Shown: positions 36,600-49,470, counted from the stretch's first letter. The stretch: 64,000 bases of DNA from Panopea generosa (GCA_029582155.1 CM055911.1:20585514-20649513), one strand, 5' to 3'. The notes: generated from the sequence alone by a model not told the origin. Program-made: numbers and translations.

Positions 36600-39500
36600 C
36601 ATCACTATTCTGAAAAACTCTGTAAGCTAATGTATTGGGTTCACACATTTTACCACTGCTACATGTAAGTTAATGTACTGGGTTCACATACTTTACCCTT
36701 GCCACATGTAAGTTAATGTACTGGATTCACATACTTTACCACTGCTACATGTAAGTTAATGTACTGGGTCCACATAATTAACCCCTGCCACATGTAAGTT
36801 AATGTACTGGGTTCACATACTTTACCCTTGCCACATGTAAGTTAATGTACTGGATTCACATACTTTACCACTGCTACATGTAAGTTAATGTACTGGGTCC
36901 ACATAATTAACCCCTGCCACATGTAAGTTAATGTATTGGGTTCACATACTTTACCCCTGCCACATGTAAGTTAATATACTGGGTTCACATACTTTACCAC
37001 TGCTACATGTAAGTTTATGTACTGTGTTCACATACTTTACCCTGCCACATGCAAGTTAATGTATTGGGTTGACAAACTTTACCCCTGCAAAATATAAGTT
37101 AATGTATTGGTTTCACATATTTTACCTCCTGCCACATGTAAGTTAATGTACTTTGTTCACATATTTTAGCACTGCTACATGTTAGTTAATGTACTGGGTT
37201 CACATATTTTACCACTACTACATGAGAACTAATGTACTGGGTTCACATACTTTACCGCTGCCACAAGTAGGTTAATGTATTTGGTTCACATATTTTACCA
37301 CTGCTACAAGAAAGTTAATGTACTGGGTTGACATACTTTACCACTGCTACATGTAAGTTTATGTACTTGGTTGACATACTTTACCACTGTTACATGTAAA
37401 TTTATGTACTGGGTTGACATACTTTACCACTGCTACATGTATGTTTATGTACTGTGTTCACATACTTTACCACTGCTACATGTATGTTTATGTACTGTGT
37501 TCACATACTTTACCACTGCTGCATGTAAGTTTATGTACTGGGTTGACATACTTTACCCTGCCACATGCAAGTTAATGCATTTGGTTCACAAACATTTCCC
37601 ATGCAACATATACGTTAATGTATTGGTTTCACATATTTTAACCCTGGCACATGAAAGTTAATGTATTATGTTCACATATTTTACCACTGCTATATGTAAG
37701 TTAATGCACTGGGTTCTCATACTTTACCCTGCCACATGCAAGTTAATGTACTGAGTTTATATACTTTTTCCCGCTACATCCAAGTTAATTTACTGGGTTC
37801 ACATATTTAACCACTGCTACACGAAAGTTAAAGTATTAGGTTCACATAATTTACCACTGCAATATGTAGTTCAATGTATTGCGTTCATATACTTTACATC
37901 TGCGACATGTAAGTTAATGTATTGGGTTGGTTAATGTAATGGGTTCACATACTTTACCCGTACCGCATGTCAGCTAATGTAATGGGTTCACATACTTTAC
38001 CATTGGTACATGTAAGTTAATGTACTGGGTTCACATTCTTTACACCTCCGCATGTAAGTCAATGTACTTGCTTGACATATTTTACCTCTACTACATGAAA
38101 GTTAATGTATTGGGTTCACACATTTTACCACTGCTACATGTAAGTTAATGTACTGGGTTCACATACTTTACCCCTGCCACATATAAGTTAATATACTGGG
38201 TTCACATACTTTACCACTGCTACATGTAAGTTAATGTACTGGGTTCACATATTTTACCCCTGTCATATTAAAGTTAATGTACTGCATTCACACACTTTAC
38301 CCCTGCTACATGTAAGTTAATGTACTGGGTTCACATATTTTAACACTGCTGCATGTAAGTTAATGTAATGGGTTCACATGTCTTATCACTGCTACACGAA
38401 AGTTAATGTATAAGGTTCACATAATTTACCCCTTTCATATGTAATTCAATGTATTGCGTTCACATACTTTACCCCTGTCATATGTAATTCAATGTATTGC
38501 GTTCACATACTTTACCCCTGTCATATGTAATTCAATGTATTGCGTTTACATACTTTACCCCTGTCATATGTAATTCAATGTACTGCGTTCACATACTTTA
38601 CACCTGCCACATGTAAGTTATTGTATTAGGTTCACATACTTAACCACTGCTACATGTTTGTTAATGTATTGGGTTCACATACGTTGCTTCTGCTAGATGT
38701 AAGTTAATGTATTAGCTTCACATACGTTACCACTGCTAGATGTAAGTTAAAGTACTGGTTTCACATACTTTACCCCTATCACATGTAAGCTAATGTATTG
38801 GGTTCGAATACTTTACCACTGCTACATGTAAGTTAATGTACTGGGTTCACATATTTCCCCTTGCCACGTGTAAGTTAATGTACTGGGTTCACTGTTTTCC
38901 TCTGCCACATGTAAGTAAATGTACTGAATTCACATATATTACCACTGCTATATGAAAGTTAATGTACTCTGTTCACATATTTTACCACTACTACATGTAA
39001 TTTACTGTAATTGTTTCCCATACATTACAACTGCTACATGTAAGTTAATGTACTGGGTTCACATATTTTACCACTACTACATGTAATTTACTGTAATTGT
39101 TTCCCATACATTACAACTGCTATATGAAAGTTAATGTACTCTGTTCACATATTTTACCACTACTACATGTAATTTACTGTAATTGCTTCCCATACATTAC
39201 AACTGCTACATGTAAGTTAATGTACTGGGTTCACATATTTTACCACTGCTACATGTTTGTTAACCCTTTACTTCATATAGACACCTTTGGACACCTCTAA
39301 TATAGACGCTTTTGGAGACCTAATATAGAAGGCTTTTGAATTATTGGATGAATTATGTTTATATTAACTGACAGAGGTAAAAACAGTGCAGGAAGTGTTC
39401 AGTTTGCTCGTTACGAGCAATCTGAACTCTTCCTGCACTGTTTTCAAAGGCCTTCTTCTAATTGGTGCGGGAAATCGCGTATCTATGGAGTAAAGGGTTA

Positions 39501-40606
39501 ATGTAATTGGTTCACATATCTTATCACTGCTACACGAAAGTTAATGTATTAGGTTCACATAATTTACCCCTACCGTATGTAATTCAATGTTTTGCGTTCA
39601 CATACTTTACACCTGCCACATGTAAGTTATTGTATTAGGTTCACATACTTTACTACTTCTACATGAAAGGTAATGTACTGGGTTCACATACTTTACCCCT
39701 GTCACATGTAACATAATGTACTGGGTTCACATACTTTACCACTGCTATATATAAGGTAATGTACTGTGTTCACGTACTTTACCCCTGCCACATGTAAGTT
39801 AATGTATTGGGTTGATATACTTTACAACTGCCACATGTAGGTTAATGTATTGGGTTCACATAATTTACCACTTCTACATGAAAGGTAATGTACTGGGTTC
39901 ACATACTTTACCCCTGTCACATGTAACATAATGTACTGGGTTCACATACTTTACCACTGCTATATATAAGGTAATGTACTGTGTTCACGTACTTTACCCC
40001 TGCCACATGTAAGTTAATGTATTGGGTTGATATACTTTACAACTGCCACATGTAGGTTAATGTATTGGGTTCACATACTTTACCACTGCTATACATAAGT
40101 TAATGTACTGGGTTCACATTCTTTACCCCTGCCGCATGTAAGATAATGTACTGGGTTTACATATTTTACACCTGCTACATGTAAGCCAATGTACTGGGTT
40201 GACATAATTTACCACTGCTACATGAAAGTTAATGTATTGGGTCCCTATATTTTACCACTACTACATGTAAGTGACTGTAATTGGTTCCCATACTTTACAA
40301 CTGCTACATGTAAGTTAATGTACTGGGTTCACATATTTTAACTTTACCACATGTAAGCTAATGTACCGGTATTGGGTTCACATACTTTACCCCTGCCAGA
40401 TGTAAGTTAATGTAATGGGTTCTCATATTTTACCCCTGCCACATGTAAGTTAATGTAATGGGTTCTCATATTTTACCCCTGCCACATGTAAGTTAATGAA
40501 TTCGGTTCACATATTTTACCACTACTACATGTAAGTTAATGAATTTTTCACATACTTTACCCCTGCCACATGTAAGTTAATGTACTGGGTTAACATATTT
40601 TACCCC
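36600..40606. repeat. 43-bp minisatellite (about 86 units)
   Basis: The unit is CTGCTACATGTAAGTTAATG then TACTGGGTTCACATACTTTACCC, with CTGCCACATG variants. A segment of about 215 bp is duplicated almost perfectly (39657 and 39872 onward). The array is interrupted by the MITE at 39264-39497. On the plus strand each unit contains GTAAGT; on the minus strand it contains GGTAAAGTATG. Confidence 0.95.
39264..39497. mobile_element. piggyBac-like MITE with TTAA target duplication
   Basis: It is flanked on both sides by TTAA (39260-39263 and 39498-39501). The ends CCCTTTACTTCATA and, inverted, CCCTTTACTCCATA form terminal inverted repeats. Removing the element and one TTAA restores a normal 43-bp array unit, so the insertion site is proven inside the array. 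A long internal hairpin lies at 39379-39444 (arms AACAGTGCAGGAAG and CTTCCTGCACTGTT). There is no open frame. TTAA duplication and CCC termini are hallmarks of the piggyBac superfamily. Confidence 0.85.
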
Positions 40607-40802
40607 TGCGCCCCCACCCCAACCTTATCTGCAAAGATCTATAGTGATCATTTTATTTGGATCCACACGGATTAGTTTATACTGCACAAATATCATTAAA
40701 ATAAGATCATCTTAGTAGCTTCCACATCTACGCTAAGTATTACTATGTGTAGAGTATCGAAGCTTAAAGTTGATCTGATTGTAATCAGATTGATACTACA
40801 TG

Positions 40803-40930
40803 TTAGTTACTTGAGGTCATTTTCAAAGTAAGCTCAGAGCTCTGATATGATTCCGCTTCCTCTGTAGAACCAGTATTGAGTGTCGACGGATCGAGGTGAC
40901 GCCCTTTCGATCGCTCCACCGTTACGCTTT
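40803..40930 (-). mobile_element. SINE fragment
   Basis: It contains GCTTCCTCTGTAGAACCAGT and a GGATCGAGGTGACG region, similar to the body and head of the TGTGAAACAAGTTC SINEs, but is heavily decayed. Confidence 0.35.
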
Positions 40931-40933
40931 TAA

Positions 40934-41123
40934 CTCTTTAAGCATCATATGCATTTTAACTTGACTTTTCCAAACTCAATTGCCTCACTTAGTCAATTTC
41001 CATGAATTGATACATTTCACCTTTTTATTCTGATAGAGACAAACAGTGCAGAACGGGTTCTACACTGTTTTCAAAAGCTTTCTATATTAGAGGTGTTCAA
41101 AGGTGTCCATATTAAGTAAAGGG
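40934..41123. mobile_element. Second copy of the TTAA MITE family, degraded
   Basis: A TTAA precedes the left end (CTCTTTAAGCATCATATG) and GTAAAGGG marks the right end, followed by TAAA instead of TTAA. The shared internal blocks include ACAGTGCAGAACGGGTTC and TACACTGTTTTC. Confidence 0.7.
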
Positions 41124-41273
41124 TAAAACTAAATGGGTTTAAATGGTAAAATACATATTAAACGATACACATTCTGACAGATGCCCGTTCACACTTGGGA
41201 TATTACAGAAGAAAGTACAAAAAAAAGTAAAGCAACACACGTGCAACGGAAACAATATCAATGTTCAACTCAC

Positions 41274-41337
41274 GTTATTGTAATCAACTTGCGATGGTAT
41301 CCAGAGTACTTGTACGACTCGCTCCATTTGACGTTCA
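41274..41337 (-). CDS. Candidate exon, possibly 5' exon of the FUT8-like gene
   Basis: Flanked on the minus strand by an acceptor (TTTTTATGTGAG) and a strong donor (AAC|GTGAGT), 64 bp. CpG-containing and open in two frames. One reads ERQMERVVQVLWIPSQVDYN. The other reads NVKWSESYKYSGYHRKLITI and would join in frame to the coding exon beginning at 33704. No protein family was recognised. It may be an untranslated exon or belong to another gene. Confidence 0.3.
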
Positions 41338-41479
41338 CTCACATAAAAAGTGTAAAATAATATAATATTAAATGGCTAGCCGACGGGGTAAAAATTCTAT
41401 GGAACGCTAAACACGACTTTGATGGTTAATTTTCATTCTGCTACTTTATATTATGATTGGTTACATGTCTTTCGGCAGG

Positions 41480-43960
41480 TGTAACTTACCCTACTTACCA
41501 TGTATAAACATGTAGCCTATTCACCATATATAACGTGTACCATACTCACCATGTATAAACATGTACCATACTCACAATGTATAACGTGTACCATACTCAC
41601 CATGTATAAACATGTAGCCTACTTACCATGTATAACGTGTACCATACTTACCATGTATAAACATGTAGCCTACTCACCATACATAACGTGTACCATACTC
41701 ACCATGTATAAACATGTACCATACTCACCATATATAACATGTACCATACTCACCATGTATAAACATGTACCATACTCAACATGTATAACGTGTACCATAC
41801 TCACCATGTATAAACATGTAGCCTACATACCATGTATAACGTGTACCATACACACCATGTATAAACATGTAGCCTACTTACAATGTATAACGTGTACCAT
41901 ACTCACCATGTATAAACATGTACCATACTCACCATGTATATACATGTGTACCCTACTTACCATGTATAACGTGTACCATACTCACCATGTATAAACATGT
42001 ACAATACTCACCATGTAAAACGTGTATTATACTCACCATGTATAAACATGTAGCCTACTCACCATGTATAACGTGTACCATACTCACCATGTATAAACAT
42101 GTACCATACTCACCACGTATATACATGTACCTTTCTCAAAATATATAACGTGTACCCTACTCACCATGTATATACATGTACCATACTCACCATGTATATA
42201 CATGTAGCTTTCTCACAATGTATAACGTGTACCCTACTCACCATGTATATACATGTAGCCTACTCATAATGTATAACGTGTACCCTTTTCACTATGTATA
42301 TACATGTAGCCTACTCACCATGTATATACATGTAGCCTACTCACTAAGTATAACGTGTACCCTACTCACCATGTATATACATGTAGCCTACTAAACATGT
42401 ATATACGTATAGCTTACTCACTATGTATAACGTGTACCCTACACACCATGTGCATATGTGTACCGTACTCACCATGTATATACATGTAGCCTATTCATAA
42501 TGAATAACGTGTACAATACTCACAATGTATATACATGTAGCCTACTCACAATGTATAACGTGTAGCCTACTCACTATGTATATACATGTAGCCTACTCAC
42601 AATGTATAACGTGTAGCCTACTCACCAAGTATAACGTGTACACTACTCACCATGTATATACATGTACTCTCCTCACAATGTATAACGTGTAGCCTACTCA
42701 CTATGTATATACATGTAGCTTACTCACTATGTATATACATGTAGCCTACTCACAATGTATAACGTGTAGACTACTCACAATGTATAACGTGTAGCCTACT
42801 CACTAAGTATAACGTGTACAATACTCACCATGTATATACATGTAGCCTACTCACAATGTATAACGTGTAGCCTACTCATTATGTATATACATGTAGCCTA
42901 CTCACTATGTATATACATGTAGCTTACTCACAATGTATAACGTGTAGCCTACTCACTATGTATATACATGTAGCTTACTCACTATGTATATACATGTAGC
43001 CTATTCACTATGTATATACATGTAGCCTACTGACCATGTACAACATGTACCCTACTCACCATGTATATACGTGTACCCTATTCACCATGTATAACACGTA
43101 ACCTACTCACCATGTATAACATGTACATACTCATCATGTATAACCTGTACCCTACTCACCATGTATAACGTGTACCCTACTCACCATGTTTATACATGTA
43201 CCATACTCACCATGTATAACATGTACCCTACTCATCATGTATATACTTACCCTACTCACCATGTATATACGTGTATCCTACTCACCATGTATAACACGTT
43301 ACCTACTCACCATGTATAACATGTACATACTCACCATGTATAACCTGTACCCTACTCACCATGTATAACGTGTACCCTACTAATCATGTTTATACATGTA
43401 ACCTACTCACCATGTATAACATGTACCCTACTCACTATGTATATACATGTACCATACTCACCATGTATAACATGTACCCTACTCATCATGTTTATACATG
43501 TACCATACTCACCATGTATAACATGTACCCTATTCACTATGTATATACATGTACCATACTCACCATGTATAACATGTTCCCTACTCACAATGTATAACGT
43601 GTACCTTATTCACTATGTATATACATGTACCATACTCACCATGTATAACATGTACCCTATTCACTATGTATATACATGTACCATACTCACCATGTATAAC
43701 ATGTTCCCTACTCACCATGTATAACATTTTCCCTACTCACCATGTATATCATGTACCCTAATCATCATGTTTATACGTGTACCCTACTCAGCATGTTGAT
43801 ACATGTAACCTACTCACCATGTATATGCGTGTACCCTACTCATCATGTTTATACATATACCCTACTCACCATGTATAACGTGTACCCTACTCACCATGTT
43901 TATACATGTAACCTACTCACCATGTATATACATGTACCCTACTCATCATGTTATACATGT
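41480..43960. repeat. 25/26-bp minisatellite, lower block (about 97 units)
   Basis: Alternating units: CATGTATAACGTGTACCATA+CTCAC (25 bp) and CATGTATATACATGTAGCCT+ACTCAC (26 bp). On the minus strand every unit carries ACATG|GTGAGTA, a 5' splice-site-like core. Plus-strand open frames rich in MYKHVPYSPCITCTIL are by-products of the unit. Confidence 0.96.
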
Positions 43961-44102
43961 ATAATTCCAATCTCATTATCATATATGTATTTAAAGCATT
44001 TTCTTTGGACAACGTCAATTTTTGAAAGACTTTTATTTTTAGATAAAACCCTGGAGCCGGACTACGTTTACGTTTCTCGCGTAAACAAAGAAGCATCGAC
44101 AT
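43961..44102 (-). CDS. Candidate first coding exon, unrecognised
   Basis: A minus-strand frame begins with ATG in good context (AAAATGTCG) and reads MSMLLCLREKRKRSPAP, then GFYLKIKVFQKLTLSKENAL. It has CpG-rich codons absent from the surrounding DNA. It runs into the 25/26-bp array, whose units begin with a donor-like ATG|GTGAGT. The plus strand is also open here (KTLEPDYVYVSRVNKEAS), so orientation is not certain. Confidence 0.25.
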
Positions 44103-44888
44103 TTTGATGGTCGGTTTAACAATATACGAACTTAAATGACGTGCACAACGGATCCACGTTTATTTTAATAATAAAATACAACAAAAACAAATGTTAGCTC
44201 TAGTCCTAGCTGTTTTATTCGGTTTATAGTTTTCTTTGGTTCAGCGATTTAACCGGGCGCGACAATCATTCCAGAAACAATGAATTAGGTCACAAAATGT
44301 TCAGATTTGAGATGTATGTTGTACAATTGAACACAATGTTTACCGAATGTTTACGTGCAGACCAATTTATTCAACAGGAAAAATGAAATAAAAACATGTA
44401 CATGTAGTTGAAGTTCAGAAGCAAACAATCGTGAGACAATGTAAATACACATACCTTGCACGTTAAAGTCGTTTAAAACGTTCCAAATTCGGATTTTCCA
44501 TCAACCAACGTGGATTTATATGACCTTCGTAAATATTGACACATTTTAAAAAAACAATCGTGTAGATAAAAACGAAATTATGACGTCAGCGTCTACACTT
44601 GTGGGTATTTCCTCGAGTTATTGGTTGTTTATTTGAGATAAAAGGCGGGTGTTTAATTTGTTTACCTCAATATATTTCGCCATTTAACAATAAACCAACT
44701 AATGTTACAGAGTTCATCTGATAATGGAAATAGACGATATTATTGGATGTTAGATGTAGAGAATTTGATGTCAACCAGGACAGAGGTGATGTATTCTTAC
44801 GCGTTTACTTTGCAGCGTATAGTTATTTATTTTTTTTTTTCATTCACTTGAGGAGTCTCAAAATAAATATAATCATCAAGATTGGAAT
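44103..44888. promoter_or_regulatory. Unique island with promoter-like motifs between array blocks
   Basis: Contains a full CRE palindrome TGACGTCA at 44581-44588, an inverted CCAAT core (ATTGG) at 44620-44624, and GC-rich pieces (CCGGGCGCGAC near 44255). On the plus strand a short ATG frame near 44725 (MEIDDIIGC) ends at once. The motif set and loss of satellite suggest a promoter, perhaps of the candidate exon at 43961-44102, but no transcript start can be shown. Confidence 0.35.
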
Positions 44889-45043
44889 TATAAGGATTAA
44901 ATTCATTTGTTTCTGTTTTTTATGCATGTGTAAAGAATGTCGAATCACGCACAAATCTGACAAAAAGTCCTTCAGACTTTATTTGATTTGTGCGTGATTC
45001 GACATTCTTTACACATACATAAAAAACAAAAAGTTAATCCTAT
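44889..45043. repeat. Long inverted repeat at the array boundary
   Basis: The arms at about 44889-44957 and 44985-45043 pair through GTTTTTTATG, then CATGTGTAAAGAATG and TCGAATCACGCACAAATC. Twenty-seven bases are perfect and about 43 have one mismatch, with a 27-bp loop. The right arm passes directly into the 25/26-bp array. It could be a foldback element or a cruciform left by a rearrangement of the array. Confidence 0.8.
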
Positions 45044-47269
45044 AACCCTACTCACCATGTATAACATGTACCCTACTCACCATGTATAACATGTACCCTA
45101 CTCACCATGTAAAACATGTACCCTTCTCACTATGTATATACATGTAACCTACTCACCATGTATATACATGTAACTGACTCACCATGTATAACATGTACTC
45201 TACTCACCATGTATATACATGTAACCTACTCACCATGTATAACATGTACCCTACTCACCATGTATATACATGTAACCTACTCACCATGTATAACATGTAC
45301 CCTACTCACCATGTATATACATGCAACCTACTCACCATGTATAACATGTACCCTACTCACCATGTATTTACATGTAACCTACTCACCATTTATAAACATG
45401 TAACCTACCCACCATGTATATACATGTAACCTACCCACCATGTATATACATGTAACCTACTCACCATGTATAACATGTCATCTACTCACCATGTATATAC
45501 ATGTACACTACTCACCATGTATATACATGTACCCTACTAGCCATGTATATACATGTAACCTACTCACCATGTATAACATGTTACCTACTCACCATGTATA
45601 TACATGTAACCTACTCACCATGTTTATACATGTAACCTACTCACCATGTATAACATGTCATCTACTCACCATGTATATACATGTACCCTACTAGCCATGT
45701 ATATACATGTAACCTACTCACCATGTATAACATGTACCCTACTCACCATGTTTATACATGTACCATACATACAATGTATATACATGTACCTTATTAGCCA
45801 TGTATATACATGTAACCTACTCACCATGTATATACGTGTACCCTACTCAACATGTATAACGTGTACCCTACTCACCATGTATATACGTGTACCCTACTCG
45901 CCATGTATATACGTGTACCCTACTCAACATGTATAACTATTACCATACTCACCATGTATATACGTGTACCCTACTCACTATGTATAACGTGTACCCTACT
46001 CACCATGTATATATGTGTACCCTACTCACCATGTTTATACATGTACCATGATCACCATGTATATACATGTACGCTACCCACCATGTATAACGTATACCCT
46101 ACTCATCATGTATATACATGTAGCCTACCCACCATGTATAATGTGTACCCTACTCACCATGTATATTCGTGTACCCTTCTCACCATGTATAACGTGCACC
46201 CTACTCACCATGTTTATACATGTACCATGATCACCATGTATATACATGTACACTACTCACCATGTATAACGTGTACCCTACTCACCGTGTTTATACATGT
46301 ACCATGATCACCATGTATAAACATGTACCTTACTCATCATGTATATACGTGTACCCTACTCACTATGTATAACGTGTACCCTACTCACCATGTTTATACA
46401 TGTATTCTATTCACCATGTATAACGTGTATCCTACTCACCATGTATATACGTGTACCCTACTCACCATGTATAACGTGTACCCTACTCACCATGTTTATA
46501 CATGTACCATGATCACCATGTATATACATGTACCCTACTCACCATGTATATACGTGTGACCTTATCACTTTGTATAAGTGTACCGTACTTACCATGTTTA
46601 TACATGTATTTATATACATGTAGCGTACTCACCATGTATATACATGTAGCGTACTCACCATGTATATACATGTACCCTACTCACCATGTATATTCGTGTA
46701 CCATACTCACTATGTATAACGTGTACACTACTCACCATGTTTATACATGTACCATACTCACTATGTATATACATGTAGCATACTCACCATGTATATACAT
46801 GTAGCGTACTCCCAATGTATATACATGTAGCCTACTCACCATGTATACTCACCATGTATACACATGTAGCCTACTCACCATGTTTAACGTGTACCCTACT
46901 CACCATGTATATACATGTAGCGTACTCACCATGTATATACATGTAGCCTACTCCCCATGTGTATACATGTAGCGTACTCATCATGTATATACATGTAGCG
47001 TCTCACCATGTATGTACATGTAGCGTACTCACCATGTATGTACATGTAGCCTACTCACCATGTATACTCACCATGTATACACATGTAGCCTACTAACCAT
47101 GTATAACGTTTACCCTACTCACCATGTGTATACGTGTACCCTACTCACCATGTATACACATGAACCCTACTCACAATAAATATATATATATATATATGTG
47201 TGTGTACCATACTCACCTTGTATATACATGTACCCTACTTACAATGTATACACATGTACCCTACTCACC

Positions 47270-47323
<54 letters not shown>

Positions 47324-47762
47324 ACCATACTCACCTTGTATATACATGTACCCTACTTATCATGTATAACGTGTACCATACTCACCATGTGTATACGTGT
47401 ACCCTACTCACAATGTATATACGTGTACCCTACTCATCATGTGTATACGTGTACCCTACTCACCATGGATAACGTTTACTATACTCATCATGTGTATATG
47501 TGTACCATACTCACCATGTATACACATGTACCCTTCTCAACATTTATATATACATGTACCATACCCATCTTGTATAATTTTACATGTACCCTACTTACCA
47601 TGTATAACGTGTACCATACTCACCATGTGTATACGTGTACCCTACTCATCATGTATATACATGTACCCTAATCACCATGTATACACATGTACCCTACTCA
47701 CCATATATACACATGAACCGTACTCACCATGTATACACATGAACCGTACTCACCATAAATAT

Positions 47763-47832
<70 letters not shown>

Positions 47833-47963
47833 ACCATACTCACCTTGTATATACATGTACCCTAATCACCATGTTTACACATGTACCCTACTCACCATAT
47901 ATACACATGAACCGTACTCACCATGTATACACATGAACCGTACTCACCATAAATATATACATG

Positions 47964-48004
<41 letters not shown>

Positions 48005-48128
48005 ACCATACTCACCTTGTATATACATGTACCCTAATCACCATGTTTACACATGTACCCTACTCACCATATATACACATGAACCGTACTCACCATGTAT
48101 ACACATGAACCGTACTCACCATAAATAT

Positions 48129-48172
<44 letters not shown>

Positions 48173-48948
48173 ACCATACTCACCTTGTATATACATGTAC
48201 CCTAATCACCATGTTTACACATGTACCCTACTCACCATATATACACATGAACCGTACTCACCATGTATACACATGAACCGTACTCACCATAAATATATAC
48301 ATGTATATATATATATATGTGTGTGTGTGTACCATACTCACCTTGTATATACATGTACCCTACTTACAATGTATACACATGTACCCTACTCACCATATAT
48401 ATATATATGTACCATACTCTACTTGTATATACATGTACCCTACTCACCATATATCAGTGTTTTTTTTCGGCCATTTTTATAGCCGTTATTGGGTCATATT
48501 CCCAATGGCAAATAGTATCTTTTTTTCCCCAATCGAATGGTAAAAATTCCCAATTGAAAGCTTCAAAAATGTAAATTGAAACTTGCCATACTTCCTTGAT
48601 AAAATAAAGAAAGTTTTCCCCATTCTGAATTTAGTATGACATTGATTATTTAATTAAATGGCCTGATAAGCAAGTGTACACTTTTTATAAATATATGAAT
48701 ATATTCAATGCAAAAAAAATTTCTCAATGTTAATGAAAATGCCACTAAAATTCCCAATTCCAAGGGTATGGGTCATCTTCCCAAAATAGTGAAAAAAAAT
48801 ACTGTATATATAATATATATATATATATATGTACCATACTCACCTTGTATACATACATGTACCCAACTTACCATGTATAAAGTGCACCATACTCACCATG
48901 TGTATACATGTACCATACTCACCATGTATACACATGTACCCTACTCAC

Positions 48949-49021
<73 letters not shown>

Positions 49022-49470
49022 CATACTCACCTTGTATACATACATGTACCCTACTTACCATGTATAAAGTGTACCATACTCACCATGTGTATACATGTAC
49101 CCTACTCACCATGTATATACATGTAAGCTACTCACCATTTACATATGTGTACCCTACTCACCATGTATATACATGTAAGCTACTCACCATTTACATATGT
49201 GTACCCTACTCACCATGTATATACATGTAAGCTACTCACCATTTACATATGTGTACCCTACTCACCATGTATATACATGTAAGCTACTCACCATTTACAT
49301 ATGTGTACCCTACTCACCATGTATATACATGTAAGCTACTCACCATTTACATATGTGTACCCTACTCACCATGTATATACATGTAAGCTACTCACCATTT
49401 ACATATGTGTACCCTACTCACCATGTATATACATGTAAGCTACTCACCATTTACATGTGTACCCTACTCA
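45044..49470. repeat. 25/26-bp minisatellite, upper block, with TA/TG microsatellites
   Basis: Same unit family as the block at 41480-43960. It includes long (TA)n runs, some followed by (TG)n, at about 47279-47318, 47769-47832, 47966-48004, 48137-48170, 48308-48330, 48818-48830 and 48953-49017. A 170-bp higher-order unit that includes the TA run is tandemly repeated from about 47839 to 48340. A nearly uniform 52-bp dimer is repeated about seven times at 49102-49460. The minus strand carries ATG|GTGAGT in most units. Confidence 0.95.

Noticed and set aside
44743..44997. Plus-strand frame starting MDVRCREFDVNQDRG
   Set aside because: The first part could be coding, but the frame passes into a T-run and the inverted repeat. 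No splice donor or homology was found.
41500..49230. Many overlapping frames rich in MYKHVPYSPCITCT
   Set aside because: They are translations of the 25/26-bp satellite in several frames and both strands; no coding evidence.
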